Source of the DNA: Opacimonas viscosa
GTDB lineage: Bacteria > Pseudomonadota > Gammaproteobacteria > Enterobacterales > Alteromonadaceae
NCBI RefSeq assembly: GCF_024199005.1
Contig: NZ_JANATA010000005.1
Coordinates: forward strand, 62,001 to 126,000
Length of the DNA stretch: 64,000 nucleotides
Reading direction: 5' to 3'
Made by a program: the position numbers and the translations under genes. Positions 43,973 through 53,996 of this stretch are shown here, in pieces (the stretch's first letter is position 1; each line of letters starts with the position of its first letter). The notes under the pieces are model-generated. The model was given only the letters and a program-made list of their open reading frames with translations, had not been told where the DNA came from and searched no databases.

Positions 43973-44839
43973 ATGCAAAAAATCTGTTTTCTCTCTACTG
44001 ATAATCTTGAAGACTTTTATGTTTGGGATGATTTATTAATCCCTCATTTTGCGGCTAAAGGTTACACAGTCGATGTTATATCTTGGCATGCACCTGATGT
44101 AGATTGGTCTAATTATGAATTAGTCATTGTCCGCAGTACCTGGGATTATCAGGATGATCCCAAGGCTTTTACTGCAGTACTCGCCAGAATAGAAGCCAGT
44201 GCAACAGTACTTGCCAATCCCTACGCACTGATGCAGTGGAATATTTCTAAGTGGTACCTACAAGACTTAGCCAGTGATGGGGTAACTATTATTCCGTCCC
44301 GATTTTACAAAGGAATAAATACTGAAGAAATAGCCTTACATTTCCAAGAGTTTGCTTCTGCAGAAATAGTAATTAAGCCTTTAATCAGTGCCAACTCAGA
44401 CAATACATTTAGACTCACTCCAGAATCATTGGTAGCCCAAGCTGACACATTAAATACTGTTTTCAATGAATTAGACTGCATGGTACAACCCTTTCTAAAA
44501 AGCATCATTACCGATGGTGAGTACTCACTCTTCTATTTTAATGGGCAATACTCACACGCTATCAAAAAGGTTCCTAAACAGGGGGATTTCAGAGTTCAAG
44601 AAGAGCATGGTGGGCAGCTTTACACCATTACCCCAGATATGGAACAGATGATTGCTGCGAAGAAAGTATTAGCGAAACTACCAGAAGAAGCTCTCTATGC
44701 AAGAGTCGATTTGGTATTTAATGAACAACAATGGCAACTCATGGAAGTCGAACTCATAGAGCCATCGTTGTACTTTAATATGGATAAACATTCACCTGCT
44801 AAATTTGTCGCCGCGAGCTTGGATTATTTGAACAAGTGA
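43973..44839 (+). CDS. ATP-grasp family protein (DcsG/RimK-like), substrate unknown
   Basis: 288 aa from ATG 43973, where family similarity (ICFLSTDNLEDF) begins. In-frame ATGs at 43877 and 43910 would add 32 or 21 unrelated residues. The middle shows ATP-grasp features: IVIKPLISANSDNTF, LDCMVQPFLKSIITDGEYSLFYFNGQYSHAIKK and the metal-site ARVDLVF...LMEVELIEPSLYF. The RSTWDYQ motif in the N-terminal half is shared with DcsG-like ligases. The substrate is unknown. It ends inside the convergent ribA gene (16-nt overlap). Confidence 0.82.
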   Translation: MQKICFLSTDNLEDFYVWDDLLIPHFAAKGYTVDVISWHAPDVDWSNYELVIVRSTWDYQDDPKAFTAVLARIEASATVLANPYALMQWNISKWYLQDLASDGVTIIPSRFYKGINTEEIALHFQEFASAEIVIKPLISANSDNTFRLTPESLVAQADTLNTVFNELDCMVQPFLKSIITDGEYSLFYFNGQYSHAIKKVPKQGDFRVQEEHGGQLYTITPDMEQMIAAKKVLAKLPEEALYARVDLVFNEQQWQLMEVELIEPSLYFNMDKHSPAKFVAASLDYLNK

Positions 44840-45429
44840 GGGTCGAACTCGTGTCCAAGTTTTTCTGTTTTCGTTTTAAGATAACCTTTGTTATCGGCTG
44901 TCATGCCATGATCAATGGGTTTTCTAGAAACGACATTTATCCCCATCTCAGTAAGTGCTGCGATTTTTTTCGGGTTGTTAGTCATTAAACTGACATTTTG
45001 TACACCAAGGTGCCCCAGCATAAATTGACAAATATCATACTCACGTAAATCTGCGTCGAACCCTAAATGCTCATTCGCTTCTACCGTGTCCATACCTGTA
45101 TCTTGCAAGGCATAAGCACGGATTTTATTTAATAAACCAATCCCCCGTCCTTCCTGGCGCAAATACAACAACACCCCAACCTTATTCTCCGTAATGTTTT
45201 GTAATGCTTTTTCTAGCTGAAAACCACAGTCACACCGTGTTGAGAACAACGAGTCACCCGTTAAACACTCAGAGTGTATACGAATCGGCACAGTATCTTC
45301 GCGCTGCCATTTGCCAAAGGTTAGCGCAACATGCTCTTGGTTAGTGGTAACATCTACAAAACCGTGAATGGTAAACTCACCAAATCGAGTTGGTAATTTA
45401 GCAGCACTAACAAATTCGTATCTAGACAT
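44824..45429 (-). CDS. ribA: GTP cyclohydrolase II
   Basis: 201 aa (E. coli 196). Zinc ligands in CLTGDSLFSTRCDCGFQL, then LYLRQEGRGIGLLNKI and LMTNNPKKI. It starts riboflavin synthesis from GTP. Stand-alone RibA, not fused to RibB. Confidence 0.96.
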   Translation of the reverse strand: MSRYEFVSAAKLPTRFGEFTIHGFVDVTTNQEHVALTFGKWQREDTVPIRIHSECLTGDSLFSTRCDCGFQLEKALQNITENKVGVLLYLRQEGRGIGLLNKIRAYALQDTGMDTVEANEHLGFDADLREYDICQFMLGHLGVQNVSLMTNNPKKIAALTEMGINVVSRKPIDHGMTADNKGYLKTKTEKLGHEFDPHLFK

Positions 45430-45513
45430 GATTGGAGAAGGCCTTTGATTTTATATAAGCAATATATTGTAACGTTTTTTTCGATTTCAAGCAGTAAGAT
45501 TTAGTCGTTAGAG

Positions 45514-46926
45514 CTAACTTGAACATGACAATGCAATTCCTTTAACGTCAGCGTCTGGTGCTGTGGCAAAGCGTGGGGCACTAACAGGTTCGGAAAAAGG
45601 CGTCGATAATGCTGCCAAATAGGCATTAAATGGCTCAAAATCACCTGCTTCAGCTGCTTCTATGACGTTTTGCGCATGATGATTACGCAACACTACCGCA
45701 GGGTTTTCTTTAGTCAAACGTGATTGTAAATCAACAAACGAAATGTTTTGTGCGTTAATAGCCGATTGGTAGTTTGTAAACCATTTATCAAAGCTTTCAA
45801 TATCAAGATGTAAGTCACGTACCTCATGCATCTGTGCCCACGATTGATGACCGCATAACTCTCGAAAAGCCAAATGATAATCATGTTTGGTCGTTTGTAG
45901 TAACAAGGTAAACTCAGTAATACACGCCAAAGCTTCTGTGGTTTTTTCGGAAAACCCCAAACGTCGTAACATCAGTTCATGATAATGAGCAATCAACGTC
46001 TCCTCAAAACTTTCTAATACCCCAGTGATACTTGGGATATCTGCGTAACGTCTAAACGCTTGACCCAATGCGTTCAAATTCCACAGACCAATGCTGGGTT
46101 GGGCTGAAAAACGATAACGTCCCTGGTGATCACTGCGATTACAAATGTAATGTGGTTCAAAATCATCTAAAAATGCATATGGCCCATAATCAAACGTAAT
46201 ACCGTGAATTGACATATTATCGGTATTCATGACACCGTGATTGAAACCATAAGCTTGCCATTTAGCGATCATCTTTGCCGTAGATGATGTAATTTCTTGT
46301 AACATCGCTAAGTGTGGATTTTCTGCTTGGCGCGCTTGCGGAAAATGATGCTTAAAGGCATAAGCAAACAACTTATCTAATTTTTCTGGTTCATTACTGT
46401 GGTGATAATATTCAAAATGACCAAACCTTAGATGACTCGGTGCTGTCCTGATCATCATTGCCGCTCGTTCTTGTTGTTCTCGATATACTGGCTCGTCTGT
46501 TGTAAACAAACATAATGCTCTGGATGTTGGAATGCCTAAATGATGCATCGCCTCACTCGCTAAATACTCCCTGATGGTAGATCGCAATACCGCACGTCCG
46601 TCAGCATGGCGGGAATAAGGTGTTGGCCCTGCCCCCTTTAAATGCAAGTCGTGTTTCGCGCCATCAGCTCCAATCACTTCTGCCAGTAACAAACCTCGAC
46701 CATCCCCGAGCATCGGGTTCCATTGGCCGAATTGATGTCCACCGTATTTTTGAGCAATCGATAATTTGGTTAATGGCGTGTCAGCAGAAAATAACTGTCT
46801 GACTAAGTTATCCTCGTCTAACCAGGCTTCAGGCAAACCAAGCCCTTGCCATAATTCATGATTGACCGTGACTAGTTTGGGTGAATACAAAGGTGTTGGT
46901 ATTATTTGGGTAGCACACTCTGCCAA
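45514..46926 (-). CDS. selO: Protein adenylyltransferase SelO (YdiU)
   Basis: 470 aa pseudokinase-fold enzyme that transfers AMP to proteins. Motifs YGGHQFGQWNPMLGDGRG, LHLKGAGPTPYSRHADGRAVLRSTIREYLASEAMH and HGVMNTDNMSIHGITFDYGPYAFLD are intact. The C-terminus is LSCSS, with Cys where some relatives carry selenocysteine. The only start codon for this frame is TTG at 46926. Family-like sequence (FTYSYANEL) continues in frame upstream of it without any ATG/GTG before a stop, so the normal start may have been lost or is unusual. Confidence 0.93.
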   Translation of the reverse strand: MAECATQIIPTPLYSPKLVTVNHELWQGLGLPEAWLDEDNLVRQLFSADTPLTKLSIAQKYGGHQFGQWNPMLGDGRGLLLAEVIGADGAKHDLHLKGAGPTPYSRHADGRAVLRSTIREYLASEAMHHLGIPTSRALCLFTTDEPVYREQQERAAMMIRTAPSHLRFGHFEYYHHSNEPEKLDKLFAYAFKHHFPQARQAENPHLAMLQEITSSTAKMIAKWQAYGFNHGVMNTDNMSIHGITFDYGPYAFLDDFEPHYICNRSDHQGRYRFSAQPSIGLWNLNALGQAFRRYADIPSITGVLESFEETLIAHYHELMLRRLGFSEKTTEALACITEFTLLLQTTKHDYHLAFRELCGHQSWAQMHEVRDLHLDIESFDKWFTNYQSAINAQNISFVDLQSRLTKENPAVVLRNHHAQNVIEAAEAGDFEPFNAYLAALSTPFSEPVSAPRFATAPDADVKGIALSCSS

Positions 46927-47162
46927 CTCATTTGCATAGCTATACGTAAAGCCACAACGTGTGGTTGTTTTTTGGGGTAGCGATTGGCCGTTAGAAGAAA
47001 TGACGAGCTCCAGTTTTCTTTGCTATATAAATCGTAAGATATCGCTATTTTACGGTTTAACCAACAGTTAAGTTTAGCCTCGACGGATAAAATATTAACA
47101 TCAGGATGTCTATTTTGTTTTAACGTCATTGTAATGCGTTTAAAAAGTGTGCATTTAATCAT
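46902..47162 (-). CDS. Small hypothetical protein before selO
   Basis: 86-codon frame (perhaps from the ATG at residue 12) with no recognised domain. Its stop lies 25 nt inside selO. If real it could couple translation to the TTG of selO; it may equally be a shadow of an ancestral longer selO frame. No clear ribosome site. Confidence 0.3.
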   Translation of the reverse strand: MIKCTLFKRITMTLKQNRHPDVNILSVEAKLNCWLNRKIAISYDLYSKENWSSSFLLTANRYPKKQPHVVALRIAMQMSWQSVLPK

Positions 47163-47248
47163 ACAATGCGCATAACTTTTAAGAGTTTGCTGTAATCCGA
47201 ATCATCGCTACGATGGTATTAAAAGAATAATAAAAAAAGGTACAACAC

Positions 47249-47989
47249 ATGATTACTTTGCATCATTTAAACAATTCACGCTCTCAGCGCATTCTCTGGT
47301 TGCTCGAAGAACTGGGTTTGGAATATACCACCCAAGCGCATCACCGTGATGCTAAAACGGGACTAGCGCCTCAGTCCATGCGGGATATATTTCCTCTTGG
47401 TAGATTTCCCGTCGTAACAATATCTACACAGAATAATGCAGACGAGAGTCATGACAACACGCCTATTGTTTTATCGGAGAGTGGTGCAATAGTAGAGTAT
47501 CTTGCCCACAAATACTCTGCCCAGGCGACTCATTTAGAACAGTCCTTGATTATTCCCCCGAGTGCCCCCTTATTCCAACAATATTCCTTTTGGTATCATT
47601 TTGCCGAAGGGACGATGATGCCCCCACTTATTGCTAATCTAGTTTTAGGTAAAGCAAAAGCGAAGAAAAAACCCATTTTTGTAAGCACTATTGCTAATAA
47701 AGTCATCGACGCTATTTTAGATGCATACTACACTCCAAATCACGAAGCTAACTTAGAGTTTGTGAAGAGCCATCTTGCTCAGCAACAAGCCAACGGCTCG
47801 CCTTTCTTTGTTGGAAAAGCACTGAGTGCTGTTGATATTATGATGCTGTTTCCATTGGAGGCTTTAGTGGCTACCCAAGGTAAGAAGATCGATGCTGTTA
47901 TTCACAAATATGTTTCTGCAATGCAATCTCGCAAAGCCTATCTAGCCGCCTTAGCAAAAGGTGGGGATTACGATTTCGGACCTAAATAA
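47249..47989 (+). CDS. Glutathione S-transferase family protein
   Basis: 246 aa. Thioredoxin-like N-terminal domain begins ITLHHLNNSRSQRILWLLEELGLEY (Ser in the catalytic position), and the cis-Pro/glutathione site is GRFPVVT...LSESGAIVEYLAHKY. An all-helical C-terminal domain follows. An insert of about 12 residues (STQNNADESHDNT) lies between cis-Pro and the Ser motif. AAGG ribosome site. Physiological substrate unknown. Confidence 0.92.
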   Translation: MITLHHLNNSRSQRILWLLEELGLEYTTQAHHRDAKTGLAPQSMRDIFPLGRFPVVTISTQNNADESHDNTPIVLSESGAIVEYLAHKYSAQATHLEQSLIIPPSAPLFQQYSFWYHFAEGTMMPPLIANLVLGKAKAKKKPIFVSTIANKVIDAILDAYYTPNHEANLEFVKSHLAQQQANGSPFFVGKALSAVDIMMLFPLEALVATQGKKIDAVIHKYVSAMQSRKAYLAALAKGGDYDFGPK

Positions 47990-47999
47990 GCGATGTCGT

Positions 48000-49835
48000 T
48001 TATGCCATACAGTGTGCAGTAATCGCTGCGATAAAATCATTCCCGTACTTTTCTAATTTGACCTGACCAACACCACTGATCTGTAAAAAATCATATTGGG
48101 TTTGTGGTAATTGGTCAGCCATATCCATCAAACTGGCATCGGAAAACACGACAAAAGGTGGGATATCTTGCTGATCTGCAAGTTGTTTACGCAGGTGTTT
48201 TAATTTAGCAAACAACGCTTTGTCATAGTTTTTAGCCGCACTTGTCGCTTTGCGAGTACTCACTACGGTTAAACGAGGCACGGCAAGTTGCAATTCAAAT
48301 GTACCGCGTAGAACGTCCTTGGCAGCCTCGGTTAAACTCAGCGCACCATACCGTGTAATATCAATACGCAAGAATCCTTGGTGCACAAGTTGATTAATAA
48401 TATTAAACCAATACTCATCAGGTTTATTCTTACCAATCCCAAATGTCGAGATTTTATCAAAACCAAACTCAATAATTTTGGCGGGCTTTCGACCTTTCAA
48501 CACCTCGACTACTTGGTTAGCTGTGCCTTGTTGACGCATTCGATATACACAAGACAATACTTTTTGCGCAATCTCTAGCGCACTAAAATGCTGAGGTGGA
48601 TCCAAGCAAACATCACAATTTCCGCATTGAGTATCACTGTATTGAGCAAAATAATTTAATAAAACTTGGCGACGACAGGTTTGGGCTTCTGCAAATTTTT
48701 GCATAGCTGCAAACTTTTCTAACTCAACCTCGGTCCTTGCTCCCTCACCTGTTTCAATCCATTCTTGGATCCTAGCGGCGTCACGTTCGGCAAACAATAA
48801 TAACGCTTCTGCCGGTAAACCATCACGTCCTGCTCGACCTGTCTCTTGATAATAAGCTTCAATACTACGTGGCAAATCATGGTGAATCACGAAACGTACA
48901 TTAGACTTGTTGATGCCCATGCCAAAAGCGACAGTCGCAACCATAAGTTCAAGGTTATCAACTTGAAAATCACGCTGAGCTTGGGCCCTTTCATCGGTGG
49001 TTAAACCTGCATGATAAGCACCACAACGATAACCACGCTGATTCAGCTTTGTCGCTATCTCGTCTACTTTTTTCCGACTATTACAATAAATAATCCCGCT
49101 GCCATCGCGCTGTTTAATAAATTCTACAATTTGATCAAGGGGCTTGTATTTACTAGCGACCGTATATTGAATGTTCGGTCGGTCAAAACTAGCCAGATGT
49201 ACAAACGCATTATCCAAACTCAACTGATGCGTAATATCCTCACGTGTCGCGAGATCAGCTGTGGCGGTAAGTGCCATTATTGGTACGTATGGTAAGTGCT
49301 CACGTACCTTGCCTAGCATACGATAATCTTGTCTGAAATCATGCCCCCAATGCGAAACACAATGCGCTTCATCTACCGCAATCAACCCGATATTGAGTTC
49401 TTGGAGGCGCTCCATAAAATTCAGCTGTAATAAACGCTCGGGTGCTACAAATAAAATATCCAACTCATGACGATGCATTTGACCGAATACAGCTTGTATT
49501 TGCTCTGGAGTTAAAGCTGAGTTTACTAGTCCCGCATTTATGCCAACCGCTCGGCATTGTTCTACTTGGTCTTGCATCAATGAAATAAGCGGAGAAACCA
49601 CCAAAACTAGACCATCTTGGGCCAAAGCTGGAATTTGATAGCATAGCGATTTTCCGCCACCCGTTGGCATCAACACCAGCGTATCTTTTTTGGCCAAAGC
49701 TTGTTCAATGACGATTTCTTGGCCGACGCGGAAAGTCGAATACCCAAAAGTATCTGCTAGGATCTTGGTCAATTTATTATGCTGCGCTGTAGCTTCTGCG
49801 ACATGATTTACTGAGGCTGTATAATCTACTGACAA
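48000..49835 (-). CDS. recQ: ATP-dependent DNA helicase RecQ
   Basis: 611 aa (E. coli 609). 3'-5' helicase of recombination and repair. Walker A MPTGGGKSLCYQIPAL, DEAH in VDEAHCVSHWGHDFRQDY, zinc site CRRQVLLNYF...CGNCDVC, winged helix and a C-terminal HRDC domain. The only in-frame start that keeps the helicase intact is TTG at 49835, since a stop lies four codons upstream. Confidence 0.96.
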   Translation of the reverse strand: MSVDYTASVNHVAEATAQHNKLTKILADTFGYSTFRVGQEIVIEQALAKKDTLVLMPTGGGKSLCYQIPALAQDGLVLVVSPLISLMQDQVEQCRAVGINAGLVNSALTPEQIQAVFGQMHRHELDILFVAPERLLQLNFMERLQELNIGLIAVDEAHCVSHWGHDFRQDYRMLGKVREHLPYVPIMALTATADLATREDITHQLSLDNAFVHLASFDRPNIQYTVASKYKPLDQIVEFIKQRDGSGIIYCNSRKKVDEIATKLNQRGYRCGAYHAGLTTDERAQAQRDFQVDNLELMVATVAFGMGINKSNVRFVIHHDLPRSIEAYYQETGRAGRDGLPAEALLLFAERDAARIQEWIETGEGARTEVELEKFAAMQKFAEAQTCRRQVLLNYFAQYSDTQCGNCDVCLDPPQHFSALEIAQKVLSCVYRMRQQGTANQVVEVLKGRKPAKIIEFGFDKISTFGIGKNKPDEYWFNIINQLVHQGFLRIDITRYGALSLTEAAKDVLRGTFELQLAVPRLTVVSTRKATSAAKNYDKALFAKLKHLRKQLADQQDIPPFVVFSDASLMDMADQLPQTQYDFLQISGVGQVKLEKYGNDFIAAITAHCMA

Positions 49836-50092
49836 GGATGTTCTCTTTTATAGCTTCATAAACTGCTTAGTTCATTAATCTTGTAACTCTACCGTGCAAA
49901 GCAATTTATTGGGTGATGTAGGTAAAGAAGTCTCGAATTTTGCTGAGCTTCATCACTCTAACCAAAGAATTCAGTTATTTAATTTTACGCTGTTTTTGGC
50001 TAAATGGTTACTGTCTTAAAGAAATAAATCTCTTGCTAACTGACGATGATTAGACAACAATTCCTGTATCCTCGAATTTTCCTACAGAACTC

Positions 50093-51013
50093 ATGTCCAA
50101 GATGCCTCCTGCTACTCCAAATACGACACCTATGTCAGACCAAAAAGCAGGTGTTTTATTAGCCATAGCTGCTTATTTTATGTGGGGTTTAGCCCCGATT
50201 TATTTTAAACAGTTACAAGATATCCCTGCCGTAGAAATTTTAATGCATCGGATAGTTTGGTCTGCAGTCGTTTTGGTCGGTCTTATTTTTGCCCTGCGTC
50301 AGATAGCTAAAGTCAAAGCTGCACTGCAATCTTCCAAAGTCATGTTGATGTTACTGGCCTCTGGCATTTTGTTAGGAGGGAATTGGTTATTATTTATCTG
50401 GGCAATCAACAACGATCATTTGCTAGAAGCGAGTTTGGGTTACTATATTAACCCCTTATTTAATGTGCTATTTGGGTTTATCTTCTTAGGCGAACGTTTT
50501 CGCCGTTTACAAAAAGTGGCAGTAGGCTTAGCTTTTTCTGGCGTTTTAATTTTGCTAATTACCTTTGGCGAGGTTCCCGTGATTGCGTTAACGCTGGCAT
50601 TGAGTTTTAGCTTATACGGATTATTACGGAAACAAGTCTCGGTAGACTCTATCCCTGGTTTATTAATAGAAACACTTATGATGTTACCTTTGGCTCTGGC
50701 GTATTGGTTATGGACTGATAGCCCAACAAGTAACTTTGCTCACAATACAGCCACACTGAATGCTCTATTAATTTTTGCAGGCATTATTACCACCGCACCT
50801 CTACTGTGCTTTACTGCTGCCGCTCGCAGGATCCTTTATTCAACACTCGGGTTCTTTCAATACATCGGTCCAACACTGATGTTTGTCTTGGCTGTATTGC
50901 TATACAAAGAACCCTTTACACTAGAGCGTTTAATCACCTTTGGCTTTGTTTGGGCGGGTTTAGCTATTTTCACTTTTGATGCTTATCAGCACCATAAGAA
51001 AAACAAGCTTTGA
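50093..51013 (+). CDS. rarD: RarD-type EamA permease
   Basis: 306 aa with ten predicted membrane helices and the RarD family start GVLLAIAAYFMWGLAPIYFKQL. Conserved HRIVWSAV, LLGGNWLLFIWAIN and SLGYYINPL stretches are present. Substrate unknown. Its stop abuts the uvrD stop with no base between. Confidence 0.9.
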   Translation: MSKMPPATPNTTPMSDQKAGVLLAIAAYFMWGLAPIYFKQLQDIPAVEILMHRIVWSAVVLVGLIFALRQIAKVKAALQSSKVMLMLLASGILLGGNWLLFIWAINNDHLLEASLGYYINPLFNVLFGFIFLGERFRRLQKVAVGLAFSGVLILLITFGEVPVIALTLALSFSLYGLLRKQVSVDSIPGLLIETLMMLPLALAYWLWTDSPTSNFAHNTATLNALLIFAGIITTAPLLCFTAAARRILYSTLGFFQYIGPTLMFVLAVLLYKEPFTLERLITFGFVWAGLAIFTFDAYQHHKKNKL

Positions 51014-53182
51014 TTAAAGCGGCTGTAATTTCGCATAAGCGAGCACCAGCCATTTGGCACCAAAGTCATCAAACTGAACTTGCACTCGAGCACTTTCACC
51101 CGACCCTTCATAATTTAGTACGGTGCCTTCACCAAACTTAGCATGTTCCACACGCATACCTAGATTAAATCCACTCTCATTAAATGCTTCATGTGACGTG
51201 GTAGGACTAAAACGATTATGCACAGGCTGTGAAACGGTCTGACGTAAACGGATTTCCTCCATACACTCAGCAGGAATTTCACGAATAAAACGAGAGGCGG
51301 TATGAAACTTATCTTGGCCATAGACCCGACGACATTCTGCATAAGTCATATAGAGTTTTTGCATCGCTCGCGTCATACCAACATAACACAAACGACGCTC
51401 TTCCTCTAAACGACCTGGTTCGTCATTACTCATCGCCGAAGGGAACATGCCTTCCTCAACCCCGCCCATAAAAACTAATGGGTATTCCAACCCTTTTGCT
51501 GTATGGATTGTCATCATTTGTACCGCATCTTGATGTGCGTCGGCCTGATTTTCGCCAGACTCCAAAGACGCATGAGCTAAAAACGCTGACAATGGCGTCA
51601 TATCATCGGCCTCTTCTGGCACCTCAAATTGTTTGCAAGCGGTGACTAACTCTTCTAAGTTTTCAACCCGAGCCTTCGCTTTTTCACCTTTTTCCGCTTG
51701 ATACATGGCTAACAAACCGGAATGCTTAATCACGTGATCGGCTTGTTGCTCCAATGCATTTTCTGCGATATCGGCAGAGAGTTGTTGTACCAAATCGACA
51801 AAGGCTTGTAATGCATTCCCCGCACGACCTGACAGCCTTTTTTCTTTGAGCATTAACACAGAGGCTGCCCACATGGATAATTCATGATCTCGCGCAAACT
51901 CACGAATATTTTGTAGGGTTTTATCACCCATACCGCGCGTCGGTGTATTAACAATCCGCTCAAATGCAGCGTCATCCTGATGATGATTAATCAAGCGGAG
52001 ATAGCTCAACGCATCTTTGATTTCTTGGCGTTCGAAAAAACGTAACCCGCCGTAAATACGGTACGGTAACGCTTCATGCAACAAAGCTTCTTCCAAGACT
52101 CGTGACTGGGCGTTGTTGCGGTACAAAATAGCGCAATCACTCAAGGCATTGCCACCATCCAGCCATTCTTTGATACGACCTACAATGAAACGAGCTTCAT
52201 CTAATTCATTAAATCCTGCATAAATTCCAATCTTTTCGCCTTCGGCATCTTGGGTCCACAGCTCTTTACCTAAACGACCTTGATTATTATCAATAACTGC
52301 ATTTGCCGATTTTAGAATGTTACCCGTTGAACGGTAATTTTGTTCTAAACGAATCGTTTTTGAACCTGGAAAATCTTTTAGGAAATGGGAGATATTTTCA
52401 ACGTTAGCACCACGCCAACCATAAATTGACTGATCGTCGTCACCCACAATCATCATGTTATTGTGATCTGCAGACAGCAGTTTAAGCCATGCATATTGAA
52501 TATTATTCGTGTCTTGGAACTCGTCGACCAACACTGCACGGAAGCGGTCTTGATAATGCTTTAGTACCCTTGGATTATCACGCCACAACTCATATGCACG
52601 AAGTAATAATTCAGCAAAATCGACTAACCCAGAACGGTCACAGGTTTGTTGATAAGCATGATAAATCTCACGCATTTTTTGTTGATTAGCATCCCCATGT
52701 GTTTCTATATCATTAGGTCGTAAGCCTTCATCCTTATTGCCATTTATATACCACTGGATAGATTTTGCTGGCCAATGTTTTTCATCTAAGTTCATCGACT
52801 TGATAATGCGACGAATCAGGCGATGCTGATCATCTGAATCGAGAATCGTAAATTGCTCTGGTAGGTTTGCCTCACTATAATGAGCTCTCAATAAACGATG
52901 GGCTAAACCATGAAAGGTCCCAATCCACATAGAATGTAACGAACGACCTTGTAAATGCTCCAAACGACCACGCATTTCTCGAGCCGCTTTATTGGTGAAG
53001 GTCACTGCTAAGATAGAAAACGGCGCGATATTCTCTACAGCCATTAACCATGATATACGATGAATAAGGACGCGTGTTTTACCACTCCCAGCACCCGCAA
53101 GCACGAGACAATCTTGGGCAGGTGCCGCTACTGCATCTCTTTGCTTATCATTTAAACCATCGAGTAATTGAGAAACATCCAT
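51014..53182 (-). CDS. uvrD: DNA helicase II UvrD
   Basis: 722 aa from ATG 53182, which gives the family start MDVSQLLDGLNDKQRDAVAAP; an in-frame start at 53203 adds seven residues. Walker A AGAGSGKTRVL, DEFQDTNNIQY, GDDDQSIYGWRGA, EQNYRST, and VQMMTIHTAKGLEYPLVF are intact. Acts in mismatch and excision repair. Part of the conserved dapF-xerC-yigB-uvrD order. Confidence 0.97.
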   Translation of the reverse strand: MDVSQLLDGLNDKQRDAVAAPAQDCLVLAGAGSGKTRVLIHRISWLMAVENIAPFSILAVTFTNKAAREMRGRLEHLQGRSLHSMWIGTFHGLAHRLLRAHYSEANLPEQFTILDSDDQHRLIRRIIKSMNLDEKHWPAKSIQWYINGNKDEGLRPNDIETHGDANQQKMREIYHAYQQTCDRSGLVDFAELLLRAYELWRDNPRVLKHYQDRFRAVLVDEFQDTNNIQYAWLKLLSADHNNMMIVGDDDQSIYGWRGANVENISHFLKDFPGSKTIRLEQNYRSTGNILKSANAVIDNNQGRLGKELWTQDAEGEKIGIYAGFNELDEARFIVGRIKEWLDGGNALSDCAILYRNNAQSRVLEEALLHEALPYRIYGGLRFFERQEIKDALSYLRLINHHQDDAAFERIVNTPTRGMGDKTLQNIREFARDHELSMWAASVLMLKEKRLSGRAGNALQAFVDLVQQLSADIAENALEQQADHVIKHSGLLAMYQAEKGEKAKARVENLEELVTACKQFEVPEEADDMTPLSAFLAHASLESGENQADAHQDAVQMMTIHTAKGLEYPLVFMGGVEEGMFPSAMSNDEPGRLEEERRLCYVGMTRAMQKLYMTYAECRRVYGQDKFHTASRFIREIPAECMEEIRLRQTVSQPVHNRFSPTTSHEAFNESGFNLGMRVEHAKFGEGTVLNYEGSGESARVQVQFDDFGAKWLVLAYAKLQPL

Positions 53183-53279
53183 CGTTGTGCTGACCTTGTA
53201 CATTGATATTTTTTTGGAATTATAACGTAAGCTGTGAATATATACAGTATAAAATCAGATAGTGATACACCTTAGATAC

Positions 53280-53996
53280 TTATATTAAATCGACTAACTC
53301 ATGTAAATTCGTTAATTGGACAGAAGGTAAAACTCTGAACTTTTCTTGATTGATACTCATCTCGCGATCATCTGCATACCAAGCCGTCTGCATACCCATT
53401 TTGTAAGCACCCCAAACGTCATTTATCGGACAATCACCGATATGCAAAATATCTTGCATCGACACGAGCAAATCTTGTTGTGCAGCGATAAACATATCTG
53501 GATGAGGTTTGGCTTTATATTCGACACTGGCATGATAAACACCCGTAAAATACTGAGCCAATCCAATTTGTTGCATATTTACATTCCCATTAGTAATAGC
53601 AATCAAAGGGATTTTACTGGCTAACACTGACATGGTGCTATGGTATTCTGGGTTTATCGTAAAATCACTACGTTTGAAATAAAAGTATGCAAAACAATCC
53701 TGTGCCGTTTTACTTGCCTCAATAGGATTTAAACCTAAGTCCGAAAAAAGAAATTCTAGAGTTGCAAGGCGCAGTTTGCACATATCAAAAGCGATTTCTG
53801 GACGTTGAGTTAACACTTTTTCTTTCGCCGCTAAACGGTCAGCCCACGTGATATGACCTAAGCTAGGATATTGATCTGCAATATAGTGAGTGAGTGCTTG
53901 CTCAGCCTCTTTGATATATGGCCAGTTGTTATAAAAAGTATCATCAATATCAAAAGTCATTGCTTTTATCGGCGTAATCTTGCGGTAAAAAATCAT
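53280..53996 (-). CDS. yigB: HAD-family phosphatase YigB
   Basis: 238 aa. HAD motif I is FDIDDTFYNN, motif II ITNGN, and motif III/IV lie in KPHPDMF...HIGDCPINDVWGA. In E. coli YigB dephosphorylates a riboflavin pathway intermediate. The start overlaps xerC by 4 nt (ATGA), the same context as in E. coli. Confidence 0.92.
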   Translation of the reverse strand: MIFYRKITPIKAMTFDIDDTFYNNWPYIKEAEQALTHYIADQYPSLGHITWADRLAAKEKVLTQRPEIAFDMCKLRLATLEFLFSDLGLNPIEASKTAQDCFAYFYFKRSDFTINPEYHSTMSVLASKIPLIAITNGNVNMQQIGLAQYFTGVYHASVEYKAKPHPDMFIAAQQDLLVSMQDILHIGDCPINDVWGAYKMGMQTAWYADDREMSINQEKFRVLPSVQLTNLHELVDLI

